Positions 8,546 to 16,099 of a stretch of DNA of 17,922 bases are shown here, in pieces. Positions within the stretch are counted from its first letter, which is position 1, and every line of letters starts with the position of its first letter. The translations under genes and the position numbers were made by a program. The stretch lies in the NCBI GenBank assembly GCA_007127275.1, contig SKZP01000105.1, positions 1-17,922 on the forward strand. Direction: 5' to 3'. The notes beneath the pieces are model-generated. The model worked only from the letters and a program-made list of their open reading frames with translations, had not been told where the DNA came from and searched no databases. This DNA comes from Planctomycetota bacterium (GTDB lineage Bacteria > Planctomycetota > UBA8742 > SKZP01).

Positions 8546-10402
8546 ATGTCTGCCAATAACCGTAGTGGCGTGATGGCGAGCCTCTCGTGGTATCAAGTCG
8601 GCGTTTGCACGGCGGTTGGTCTTTGGATCTACGTAAGTTTGTTTCTGGCGATATCATACGGCCCGAAGTGGTATCTTGGGCCCTCTTCTTTCATCTTTTG
8701 GATTGAGCCGTTCGTTTCTCCCCCGGCGGCATTCTTTCTTGCGCTGATCTTGTTGGTGTACGCGCTACTCATGTGGCGCAGTCGCGAAGAAGTCGGCGAC
8801 CAGTTGTTGCTGATGCGCCGCGCCTTGCCGTTGCCGTTGCGCCTGGTCGGTTTGCATACGCCGGTGTGGACGAACGGGCAGTTGGTCGGCGACGAACCGG
8901 TCGAAGAGCGAGTGATTAAGGTGCCTTGCGTTTTTATTGAGCAGGTGCCGGACGGCGAACTCGCATTCACGGACAACCCGAATCCTGTACACCCCAGTCG
9001 CTGCCGGATTGCGCCAACCACGTATCTTCGGGCCAAGGGAGATGCCGTACGGATTGATCTGAACCGCGCGCGCTTTTTTGGTCTGCGAGTCGCCGGAACC
9101 TTTCGGTACATTCCCGCCCGTGAAACGGTCACTGTATTTGGAATGGTTGTAAACGAAGCGCAGTCGCCGAAGAAGACGAACCGCGAGGCGCAACAGGAGG
9201 TCGGCGGTGAGGAAGACGAAATCAAGGCGTGGCTTTCACAGTTGGAGTCACCGCAAGAGCGAAAGCGTGTCGCGCGCAGTGAGACGCGGCTGGCGCGCCG
9301 CGGCAAACGCAAGTCCCGCCGGCCTCGCTCGGAAACCCAGGAAAGCAAGCCGAGCGCCGCTGAGGATGATCGCCTGTTCACCGAGTGCCATGGGATGATG
9401 ATTGTGTCGCGGCACTCCCGCGGTGACCTGCTTGCGGGGTATGAGCGGCAGGTGGCGCAGATTGGGATGTTCGCGGTCGTTGCAGGTGTGCTGAGTGTCG
9501 CGGCGCTTGCCTTTCTCTTCAATGGCTTGATTGGCGTCTTGCCACCGTTCACATGGGCGTCGCTCTTTGCGTGCTTGGTTCTCAGCGCGTCGGTGGTAGG
9601 CTCCATTGTCCTTGCCCATTGGTTCAACCGTTTCGCGCAGATGCGCGCCCTTGTGGCCCACGCCTGGGCGGGTATTGGGGTCGAGGCGAAGCGGCGTGCC
9701 GAGTTGGTGCCTGAACTTGCCCGTATCCTGCGCGAGACCTACGGCCAGGAAAAGCGGTTGGCCACGGAAGTCGGAGCGCTTCGTGCGCAGATTGAACAGG
9801 CGAACCAGGCGGCGTGGGGCAAGGCGGCGGGCGAAGCGGGCGTTGACCGCACGCGCCAGCATCTTGTGGCCGAGGAACAGTGCCGTGATGCGGTGGGCCG
9901 GCTGTTCGTTCGCCTCGAAGGGTGGCCCGCGTTGAAGTCGAACCAGTCGGTGCAGCGGCTGTTTGCCGAGTTGCTGGCGAGCGAGCGCCGGGTGGAATGG
10001 GCGCGAGCCTATTACAATCAGGCCACAAGCAACTACAACGCGCTCATTGAGCGAACGCCCGCGGCGTGGGTGGCCCAAGCGGCTGGGTATACCACCTTGC
10101 CCTTGTGGCAAGAGTCGAGCAGCACACGAGTGATTGCCAGCGGGAATGGTGCGTTCGACAACGAGTCCTCGCCAGGCGGCGGTGGCGGTCGCCCCGCGAA
10201 GCCGCGAGCGGCGAGCGACGTCGACTCCCTTCAGCCTGTTGATGCGAGTATTGCCAGTGTACCGACGGCATCGCTGGCAGCGGCGGCGCACAACCGACAC
10301 CCTTCGCATGCGCCCCCGCCGGAGCGGGCGTGGTATGTCGCCGCGGCCCTTTTCGCAGCGCTAGTCGCCGGCAACATCATGTTGCTCGCCGCCCTGCTCT
10401 GA
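8546..10402 (+). CDS. Membrane protein with GIDE-like domain fused to a LemA domain
   Basis: The protein has 618 residues. Predicted helices are at about 17-37 and 58-77, a central hairpin at 306-328 and 338-358, and a C-terminal anchor at 595-617. Residues 80-305 resemble the GIDE/MULAN-type domain: VPCVFIEQV...FRYIPARETVTVFGMVV (about 126-202) and a MMIVSRHSRGDLLAGYERQ element just before the third helix. Residues 200-275 are a highly charged Lys/Arg/Glu insertion. Residues 362-525 match LemA: AWAGIGVEAKRRAELVPELARI (373-394), EEQCRDAVGRLFVRLEGWPALKSNQ (443-467) and LLASERRVEWARAYYNQATSNYNALIERTP (476-505). A Gly/Ala/Pro-rich linker (540-592) leads to the last helix. LemA proteins are inner-membrane-anchored with a helical domain of unknown biochemistry. 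The LemA call is strong; the GIDE call is moderate. Confidence 0.75.
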   Translation: MSANNRSGVMASLSWYQVGVCTAVGLWIYVSLFLAISYGPKWYLGPSSFIFWIEPFVSPPAAFFLALILLVYALLMWRSREEVGDQLLLMRRALPLPLRLVGLHTPVWTNGQLVGDEPVEERVIKVPCVFIEQVPDGELAFTDNPNPVHPSRCRIAPTTYLRAKGDAVRIDLNRARFFGLRVAGTFRYIPARETVTVFGMVVNEAQSPKKTNREAQQEVGGEEDEIKAWLSQLESPQERKRVARSETRLARRGKRKSRRPRSETQESKPSAAEDDRLFTECHGMMIVSRHSRGDLLAGYERQVAQIGMFAVVAGVLSVAALAFLFNGLIGVLPPFTWASLFACLVLSASVVGSIVLAHWFNRFAQMRALVAHAWAGIGVEAKRRAELVPELARILRETYGQEKRLATEVGALRAQIEQANQAAWGKAAGEAGVDRTRQHLVAEEQCRDAVGRLFVRLEGWPALKSNQSVQRLFAELLASERRVEWARAYYNQATSNYNALIERTPAAWVAQAAGYTTLPLWQESSSTRVIASGNGAFDNESSPGGGGGRPAKPRAASDVDSLQPVDASIASVPTASLAAAAHNRHPSHAPPPERAWYVAAALFAALVAGNIMLLAALL

Positions 10403-10443
10403 CCTCCACACCAACAACCCAGGGCCATGCCGCGCACGTGAGT

Positions 10444-10537
10444 CCGCCGACGCAGTCGCTGGGCATGCCGCCGTTGCGAGAACGTACAGCGACATCGCCA
10501 TTGGTTGAATACCCACCGACGAAGTCGGTGGGCTTGG
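10444..10537. repeat. Single REP-like palindrome E with a decayed direct copy
   Basis: The palindrome at 10512-10532 is perfect: CCCACCGAC / GTCGGTGGG around a GAA loop. A 24-nt window 69 nt upstream (10444-10467) matches 20 of 24 positions of 10513-10536 in the same orientation. This lies in the 222-nt gap between two convergent genes. Unlike the other four sites there is no inverted partner 18 nt away. Confidence 0.75.
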
Positions 10538-10624
10538 CGCAAACTCCGTTACCCACCATTTGGCGCCGCTGCAACGGCATCCGGGCGTGCGTTCTTCGCT
10601 TGCGGTTGCGGGTTGACCGCTGCC

Positions 10625-11830
10625 CTAGCTGTTCAGCTCGGCGAGGCTTTGCAGCGCGAAGGTTACGTGGGCGGCGACGCCGTAGGGGAGTGCTTCTTCG
10701 TCTAGGTTGAAGCGTGGGTGGTGGAGGCTCCACTCGGTGTCTTTTTCCGGGGTGCCTGTGCCGAGGGCCACGAAGGTGCCGGGGACGTCAAGCAGGTAGA
10801 AGGCGAAGTCCTCGCCCCCCATGGTCGGGGGTACCTCGACGTAGCTCTCCGGGCCGAACATCTCGGTGATGTTGCGCTTGACGAACTCGACGAGCCTCGG
10901 GTCGTTCGACGTCGGCGGATAACCCGCGCCAATCTCCAGGCGCTTGAGCTCGCAGCGATGAGCGGCGGCAATCTGCTCGAGTATCTCGCGCAAGCGGGTC
11001 TTAAGCAGCTTGATGCCGTCGAGCGTCAGACTGCGCAGCGTGCCGCCGAAGGTGGCGCTCGTCGGAATGACGTTGTCGGCGTCGCCGGCGCGTATCCGTG
11101 TCACGCTGACCACGCCCGCCTCCAGCGGATCAATCTCGCGGCTGATCAGCGGCTGCAGGCTCTGCACGGCGGCGGCCACGGCCGGAATTGGGTCAATGGC
11201 GAGGTGCGGCATCGCGGCGTGGCCACCGCGACCAACGAACTCCGCCTCGAAAGTCGTCGCCGCGGCGAGCATGGTGCCGGGGCGCGAGCCGTACACGCCG
11301 ACGGGAAGCTTGGGCCAGACGTGCAAGCCGAAGATGCGCTCGACGCGCGGATCTTCGAGCGCCTTTTCGTCGCACATCACCTTGCCGCCGCCGCCGCCTT
11401 CCTCCGCAGGTTGAAACAGCAGCTTCACTGTACCGCCGGTGGCCTTGATGTCCGCTTCGCGCTCCTTGAGTAAACGAGCGGCGCCGAGCAGCATTGCGGT
11501 GTGCGCGTCGTGGCCGCAGGCATGCATTTTTCCGGGGATCTCGCTCGCGTATTCCGCGCCGGACTGCTCGTGAATTGGCAGCGCATCCATGTCGGCACGC
11601 AGCGCGACGCACGAACCGGAGCCGGTTCCGATCGTGGCGACGACGCCGTGCGTGGCGACGGGATGGCGGTAACTCACGCCGAGCTCGTCAAGCGTGGCCC
11701 GCACCCGCGCCGAGGTCTGCTCCTCCTCCCACATCAACTCCGGCCGTCGGTGGATGGCGCGGCGCAAGTCCACGACCCAGTCTTTGATTTCGCGTGCAGC
11801 GTCCAGAAGCGTCGGAGTAGCGGTCGTCAT
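10625..11830 (-). CDS. M20 family amidohydrolase (HipO/IAA-hydrolase type)
   Basis: The protein has 401 residues, the usual size for the M20D group of hippurate, N-acyl-amino-acid and IAA-amino-acid hydrolases. These zinc or manganese enzymes cleave the amide bond of N-acylated amino acids in the cytoplasm. Metal-site motifs are intact: RADMDALPI (78-86), MHACGHDAHTAMLLGAARLL (102-121) with C105, H107 and H110, QPAEEGGGGGK (140-150) with E143/E144, and H170 in IFGLHVWP. The dimerisation-domain segment AEFVGRGGHAAMPHLAIDPI follows, and a late SLHHPRFNLDEEAL carries the last ligand His. The ATG at 11830 has a strong GAGGAG site just upstream. The stop is TAG. It converges with the LemA-domain gene and is divergent from the NtrC-like regulator, whose shared 292-nt region may control it. 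Substrate specificity cannot be read from sequence. Confidence 0.93.
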   Translation of the reverse strand: MTTATPTLLDAAREIKDWVVDLRRAIHRRPELMWEEEQTSARVRATLDELGVSYRHPVATHGVVATIGTGSGSCVALRADMDALPIHEQSGAEYASEIPGKMHACGHDAHTAMLLGAARLLKEREADIKATGGTVKLLFQPAEEGGGGGKVMCDEKALEDPRVERIFGLHVWPKLPVGVYGSRPGTMLAAATTFEAEFVGRGGHAAMPHLAIDPIPAVAAAVQSLQPLISREIDPLEAGVVSVTRIRAGDADNVIPTSATFGGTLRSLTLDGIKLLKTRLREILEQIAAAHRCELKRLEIGAGYPPTSNDPRLVEFVKRNITEMFGPESYVEVPPTMGGEDFAFYLLDVPGTFVALGTGTPEKDTEWSLHHPRFNLDEEALPYGVAAHVTFALQSLAELNS

Positions 11831-11837
11831 CGTAGGG

Positions 11838-11843
11838 CTCCTC
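11838..11843 (-). promoter_or_regulatory. Strong ribosome binding site of the M20 amidohydrolase
   Basis: On the minus strand GAGGAG stands 7 nt before the ATG at 11830. The open frame continues far upstream to 12286, but this site and the family start place translation initiation here. Confidence 0.75.
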
Positions 11844-12045
11844 TCTCGGACGTAGGAAGAAAAGCGTTCGAATGCCGTCGACCACAGCGTTGTACTCTCT
11901 CCTTTCGCCCCGTGCCACGTCGAAACGCCGAACCACAGTCGCCGCGTGCACCGTTTCGGGAACGACAGATGTTCCCTGCGTGCCCGCAAGTCCTCCATTC
12001 GTCCTAACTTCCAAAAAGCACAGTTTTTATTGGACGTATAGCCTG

Positions 12046-12078
12046 TTTGGCGGTACTCTGTCAGACCCGTACGCCAAA
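12046..12078. promoter_or_regulatory. Inverted repeat in the leader of the NtrC-like regulator
   Basis: TTTGGCGGTAC (12046-12056) and GTACGCCAAA (12069-12078) form an inverted repeat with one extra base in the left arm and a 12-nt centre. It lies about 45 nt before the GTG start, in the region shared with the divergent amidohydrolase gene. It could be an operator, perhaps for autoregulation, or a leader hairpin. A weak -35-like TTGGAC (12030-12035) and TACTCT (12054-12059) overlap it, so binding there could block transcription. Confidence 0.45.
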
Positions 12079-12122
12079 TATGCGTTGCATCCTTGCGAAT
12101 TAGAGACTTGGGGGTGGTGCTC

Positions 12123-13601
12123 GTGCGCATTTGCATTGTGGACGAGAACGAACTCGAGGCACGCGAACTTGCGGAGGCACTCGGGGAACATGGTTGCGAG
12201 TCGGTCGAGTTCTGCGCCGGCCCGCGTGAGTTGGAGGAGTTGCTTGTCCGTCGCCCGTCGGACGCAGTCTTTCTCGAAGCGGCCATGACACGTGGCAGTG
12301 GCGAGGAGTTGCTCTTGCGCCTTGGTGAGATTACTCCTCATGTCCCCAAGGTGGTCGTCACTTCTGAGACAGATGTGGAGACCGCGGTGCGTTGCATGCG
12401 AGCCGGGGCCGACGACTACCTGCTCAAGCCGCCCGAGGCCGAGCGGTTGGAGACCACGTTGCGGCGCATCCGTGCTCTGCAGGAGTACCGAAATGCACAT
12501 GCGGAGCAAATCCCGGGCACGCCCGCCGCGGGGCGCGCGGCTACGCGTCCGACACCGGCCCGGGCGGAAGCGTTTGCCGGATTGCTGACGCAGGACGCCC
12601 GGATGCTCGAGGCACTTGCCCGAGTCGAAGACGTTGCACCGACTACGCACCCCATGCTGCTCGAGGGAGAATCCGGCACCGGCAAGGAACTCGTCGCCCG
12701 AGGCCTGCACGCGCTCAGCGGTCGCCAGGGGGCCTTCGTGCCGGTGTCGCTCAGCGGATTGCGTGCCGAGGAGGCCGCCGAGGTGTTGTTCGGCATGCAG
12801 GACTCGCAGGCGAGTGCAAGCGCGAGTGCGGAGCGGCTGACACTCGGGGGCGCTTGCGCGGCGGCGGTGAACGGTACGCTGTTTCTTGAGGAGCTTGCCG
12901 AGGTGGACGTGGCGTTGCAGGGGGCGCTGCTCGAGATGGCGCTTTCGAGCGAGCGCCAGGACGTGCCGCCGGTGCGCCTGGTGGTGGGGACGGCGCACGA
13001 CTTTTCCGCCGAGCGACAAGCGGCCCGGGTACGGCCGGACTTGTATTTCCGGCTGCAGGCGTGCCGGGTGAGCTTGCCGCCGTTGCGAGAGCGCCCGGCG
13101 GACATCCCACTGTTGCTCAAGCACTTTCTGCACGAGGCGTCGGACGCATACGACAAGGATCCCCCGACGCCGCCGCAAGAGTTGGTCGCACTGCTTGCCG
13201 CGTACCACTTTCCGGGCAATGTCCGCGAGCTGCGCGCCATGGTGCACGACAGCGTGGCGAAGCATCGCAGTCGCAAGCTCTCCATGCTGGCTTTCAAGCA
13301 GCATATTGACCGCCACCGCACCCTGGGGGCGCAAGCACAACAGGATTCGGAAACAAGTGCCGCGTCGCCGTCGTTGGCTCCGGTCCCGACGACGCGAGTC
13401 GTCTTTCCACCGCGACTGCCGACGCTCAAAGAGACTGCGAACCAACTGATTGACGAAGCGATGCGCCGCGCCAGCGGCAAGCAATCCATTGCCGCAAGCA
13501 TGCTCGGCATTTCCCAATCCGCGCTTAGCCGCCGCTTGAAGAACCGCGCCGGTCACTTCCTAGAGACGCTGGACGAACACGAAACCGAGCGCGACGCATA
13601 A
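12123..13601 (+). CDS. NtrC-type regulator with altered receiver and no GAFTGA loop
   Basis: The protein has 492 residues: a receiver, an AAA+ domain and a Fis-type DNA-binding domain. The receiver keeps the acidic pair (D7, E8), the Thr (T80) and the Lys (K102 in LLKPPE), but the phospho-acceptor Asp is Glu52 (AVFLEAAMTRGSG). In the AAA+ domain Walker A is intact (GESGTGKE, 182-189). The GAFTGA sigma-54 contact loop is missing: an Ala/Ser-rich QASASASAERLT stands there (229-240). Walker B is GTLFLEEL (251-258), Glu for the first acid. RPDLYFRL (304-311), LPPLRER (318-324) and YHFPGNVREL (361-370) remain. The C-terminal SIAASMLGISQSALSRRL (455-472) is the HTH. I infer a phosphorylation-independent regulator that does not activate sigma-54 polymerase. 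The GTG at 12123 has GGGGTGG 5 nt upstream and gives the standard MRICIVDEN start. Confidence 0.85.
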   Translation: MRICIVDENELEARELAEALGEHGCESVEFCAGPRELEELLVRRPSDAVFLEAAMTRGSGEELLLRLGEITPHVPKVVVTSETDVETAVRCMRAGADDYLLKPPEAERLETTLRRIRALQEYRNAHAEQIPGTPAAGRAATRPTPARAEAFAGLLTQDARMLEALARVEDVAPTTHPMLLEGESGTGKELVARGLHALSGRQGAFVPVSLSGLRAEEAAEVLFGMQDSQASASASAERLTLGGACAAAVNGTLFLEELAEVDVALQGALLEMALSSERQDVPPVRLVVGTAHDFSAERQAARVRPDLYFRLQACRVSLPPLRERPADIPLLLKHFLHEASDAYDKDPPTPPQELVALLAAYHFPGNVRELRAMVHDSVAKHRSRKLSMLAFKQHIDRHRTLGAQAQQDSETSAASPSLAPVPTTRVVFPPRLPTLKETANQLIDEAMRRASGKQSIAASMLGISQSALSRRLKNRAGHFLETLDEHETERDA

Positions 13602-13807
13602 GGAGCCAGCAGGAAACACCTTCCGAACATTGAGCGTCACGAGCGAAGGCTGTGCGAGGCGAAGGAACTCTTCCGCCATTTGGTGATGCACGAACTACCA
13701 TGTCCGCGCTTGCTCACGTGTGGATGCCAACGGATAATGGTCGGATCTACGCAGTTGCTGTGCGTTGTCTTGTGCTCGTGCTCGTACTCAAATCATGGCG
13801 GATGGCG

Positions 13808-14593
13808 ATGTCCGAGAGTTTGCGACTCAAGTGCTACGAATGCGACTCGATCATGCGCACGCTGGTGCGGCAGGCCGGCAAGCGCTCGCGCTGTCCGTCA
13901 TGCGGCTCGCCGTTGCGCATTCCGCCGCGAACCATCTTTCTCGAGTTCGACGGCAAGAAGGTGCGTGCGCTGCGCGAGCCGGAATGGGACCCGAAGCGGG
14001 TGCGAGCGAAGCGCGAACGACAACGCCACGAGCTGTACCGTTCGAATCAAATCGAGTCGCTGCGCAACGAAGAACTCGAGGAAAGCGAGGAATTGCGAGC
14101 CGGGCCGCCCGCTGCGGATGCGGTTCCCGTCGACACGTCGAAGGTGACGGACGGTCGAGTTGCACCGGAGAGTGCCCTGGATGAGTCGTTGATGGACCTG
14201 GGGGACGTCGCCGAGGTTTCGCCGGCCGACATTATTTCGCGCGGCCCCCTTCCCAAGCTGGGCCAGTCCGACCCGCGCAAACGAAAGGAAACGGATTCGC
14301 AAGAGGCAAAGCCGGGCTCGATCAGTGGTGATTTGCACGACCTCGACGAAGAGGCGCTGGAAGCGTTCTTCGAGACGCACGGCGCACCGCCCAAAGGAGA
14401 AGGACAAAGCGACGAGGGGGACGAGATCGCTGAACTCGCGCTGGAAGAAGAGGGAGAAAGCAGCGGGCGCGTCGACTACACGCCGAGTGACCTCGAGCTC
14501 GAACCGTTTGAGGACGACAGCGAGCCCGGCGGCAGCGCCGACTTCCACGAGCTGCTCGACGACCTTGCCGAGGACGACGAGCTTGATGTCTAG
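13808..14593 (+). CDS. Zinc-ribbon protein with long acidic tail, unknown function
   Basis: The protein has 261 residues. The N-terminus carries four cysteines in two CxxC pairs, CYEC (9-12) and CPSC (29-32), 16 residues apart, which is a small zinc ribbon. A basic Arg/Lys-rich segment follows (about 50-90). The rest is Glu/Asp-rich and low-complexity, with recurrent DLxxLxE-type patches, and is probably disordered. No membrane segment is visible. The ribbon followed by a disordered tail is a style common in planctomycetes and related bacteria, with no assigned function. I chose the ATG at 13808, 15 nt or so before the first coding signal of the ribbon; an upstream GTG-initiated extension adds a poorly conserved, possibly hydrophobic stretch. 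It lies 206 nt after the NtrC-like gene on the same strand. The role is unknown; a nucleic-acid or protein-binding adaptor is a guess. Confidence 0.7.
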   Translation: MSESLRLKCYECDSIMRTLVRQAGKRSRCPSCGSPLRIPPRTIFLEFDGKKVRALREPEWDPKRVRAKRERQRHELYRSNQIESLRNEELEESEELRAGPPAADAVPVDTSKVTDGRVAPESALDESLMDLGDVAEVSPADIISRGPLPKLGQSDPRKRKETDSQEAKPGSISGDLHDLDEEALEAFFETHGAPPKGEGQSDEGDEIAELALEEEGESSGRVDYTPSDLELEPFEDDSEPGGSADFHELLDDLAEDDELDV

Positions 14594-14754
14594 TGTTGTG
14601 TCATGGCTACATCTTCGGGTCGAGCACCTGCGCTCGACGGTGCTTCGTTGTCGTCGGTTGCGCTGCTCAACATGCCAACTGGCACGCCTGCGCGGCTGAC
14701 CTTCCTACCGGCGTGGCCGCGACGCAGAGGCGTAGCCGGAGGGGAGCGCGTTTT

Positions 14755-15456
14755 TCAACGGAGCCGGCGCGGGGCCTTGCGCAGCCACGCTCGTGCAAGC
14801 AAGCTCGCCATGCCCGCCTGCAACCACGTCAGCGAGCCGAGCAACACCGCGAAGGCGCCGGCGCCCCAGCCCTCCCCCGGCAGCGTCGCCGGCTGCGCGA
14901 ACGCGAAGAGACTAACGAGATAGCCGCCAGCGGCGACCACCGCCACGGCGAGCAACGGATGCAACGGTCGCATCTGCGCAAAGAGCGTCAGCGCAAAGAC
15001 AATCAGCGCAAGCCCCGGCAACGCCGTCACGCGGCGGACAAGGCGGCGCGCATCCACGACGGAAGTCTCGGCAAACAATTCCGGATGCTGCGCCACGAAC
15101 TCGGCAACGGCACGCGCCTCCCACAAGCGCCTCGTATCCGCTGCGGCCCGAGTGCGTCGCGCCCACGCCGTCAATGTGGCCGGCGACGCTTCGGCAAGTG
15201 CCTCCGCGCTCCGCAATTCGTAGCCGAAGGTCGCGGCGGTGTCCGTAGCGGCGCGCATTCGGGCGTCGGCGTTGCCCTGCTCCTGCAGCACGAAAGCCGC
15301 CTCCACCCGTTGCACGGTATTGCCGTTGCCGGCCTCCGCCACGAACGGCACCCACGGCGAGGCAAGCAACACACACGCCGCAAGCGCCATCAGCACACTT
15401 GCCAGCGACAACGTCGCGTAGCCTCTCGCGTTCGAACTCGTGCAATGTAGCTGCAT
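14755..15456 (-). CDS. Small membrane protein with extracytoplasmic loop, unknown function
   Basis: The protein has 233 residues and I do not recognise its family. A first helix lies at about 18-38. A roughly 105-residue Ala/Arg/Glu-rich soluble segment follows (40-144), then helices at about 145-161, 165-187 and 197-217, and a short basic C-terminus (WLRKAPRRLR). With a basic C-terminus inside and four helices, the 40-144 segment would face the periplasm. I chose the ATG at 15456 (MQLHCTSSNAR), which has a G-rich site just upstream; a start at 15519 would add 21 residues. It converges on the zinc-ribbon gene; the 160-nt gap between them can form two competing 6-bp hairpins (14620-14637 and 14623-14644) but no T-tract. 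Confidence 0.65.
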   Translation of the reverse strand: MQLHCTSSNARGYATLSLASVLMALAACVLLASPWVPFVAEAGNGNTVQRVEAAFVLQEQGNADARMRAATDTAATFGYELRSAEALAEASPATLTAWARRTRAAADTRRLWEARAVAEFVAQHPELFAETSVVDARRLVRRVTALPGLALIVFALTLFAQMRPLHPLLAVAVVAAGGYLVSLFAFAQPATLPGEGWGAGAFAVLLGSLTWLQAGMASLLARAWLRKAPRRLR

Positions 15457-15630
15457 CAACGCCCCGTCCGTCCGTGCCAGGGGGAGGCACCACAAGATTG
15501 CCGTGGGTACGCGCCACACCGTGCGGAGGCAAGCACCGCGACGTTTTGTGGGCGCCTCGCTGCGACAAGGTCACCCAAACCGGTAGTCGTTTCGTTTGAA
15601 GAATCATAACGAGCACAGGGTGCCACGCCG

Positions 15631-15653
15631 CGTGCCTTGCGAAGCAAAGCACG
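15631..15653. repeat. GAA-loop hairpin of unknown family
   Basis: CGTGCCTTGC (15631-15640) and GCAAAGCACG (15644-15653) pair at 9 of 10 positions around a GAA loop, the same loop as in the REP-like units, but the stem sequence is unrelated. An alternative outer pairing exists between CCGCGTG (15628-15634) and CACGCGG (15658-15664), mutually exclusive with the inner stem. Confidence 0.5.
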
Positions 15654-15752
15654 GAACCACGCGGGTTCGCCTCGCAATGCTCGCGCCTGGCGCCAGCGCT
15701 TGCGTCAGACCTAACGCTTAAGACTACAACGCGGGTTTTTCGCCCCCTCCCC

Positions 15753-15830
15753 CAAGCACGGGCTTTGCGCGTGGGTCATACGCGAATCACGGTTCGACCC
15801 ACGGGCGAAGCGGGCGAGCCCGTGGGCTTG
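15753..15830. repeat. REP/BIME-like inverted pair C
   Basis: The left unit (15753-15777) is a reverse copy (ACGGGCTTTGCGCGTGGGTC core). The right unit (15796-15830) is a forward copy with the perfect stem CCCACGGGC / GCCCGTGGG, but its loop is widened to 11 nt (15807-15817) by what looks like a partial internal duplication. The spacer is exactly 18 nt. Confidence 0.8.
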
Positions 15831-15868
15831 GGGCCACAAATCCCGAATTCGCGAATACAGGCGTGCGA

Positions 15869-15912
15869 GGTTACCGAGTTACCAGCGAGCCTCGAAAGGT
15901 AACCAGGTAACC
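15869..15912. promoter_or_regulatory. Dyad of four GGTTACC/GGTAACC heptamers
   Basis: GGTTACC (15869-15875) and AGTTACC (15877-15883) repeat with an 8-nt period. After a 14-nt centre, two GGTAACC copies (15898-15904 and 15906-15912) repeat with the same period in inverted orientation. The arms pair at 13 of 15 positions. The element is either a four-site operator or a long hairpin. It lies about 190 nt upstream of the sigma factor start. Confidence 0.55.
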
Positions 15913-16099
15913 GCATTGGAAAGCTGGTTGCGGAAACGAGGCGCACGCACCGCTCGACGGCGCAGCGTATGAACCGCTTTACAGGGGCCCTCGTGCGAAA
16001 GGTGGCAGGTTTTTCTTCGAGCGGCACGCGGATTGCGAATACCCGGTTGCGTTCGAGCCTGTCCAGAAAATCCGAGCCACCGCGAGCGAGGGAGCAGCC

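Larger units (their letters stand above)
15457..16099. other. Structured intergenic region upstream of the sigma factor gene
   Basis: 643 nt separate the two divergent starts. In order, the region holds a GAA-loop hairpin at 15631-15653, a perfect 10-nt palindrome CTGGCGCCAG at 15687-15696, palindrome pair C at 15753-15830 and the GGTTACC dyad at 15869-15912. I see no convincing protein gene and no clear -35/-10 pair. Confidence 0.6.

Noticed and set aside
10718..11473. Long plus-strand open frame opposite the M20 amidohydrolase
   Set aside because: The minus strand shows complete metal-binding motifs and a strong ribosome binding site; the plus frame shows none.
14620..14644. Bidirectional terminator between the zinc-ribbon and membrane-protein genes
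   Set aside because: Two 6-bp hairpins compete for the same bases, and there is no T-tract on either strand.
15791..15800. GGTTCGACCC resembling a tRNA T-loop
   Set aside because: No acceptor, D or anticodon arms can be folded around it; the bases belong to the spacer and right unit of palindrome pair C.
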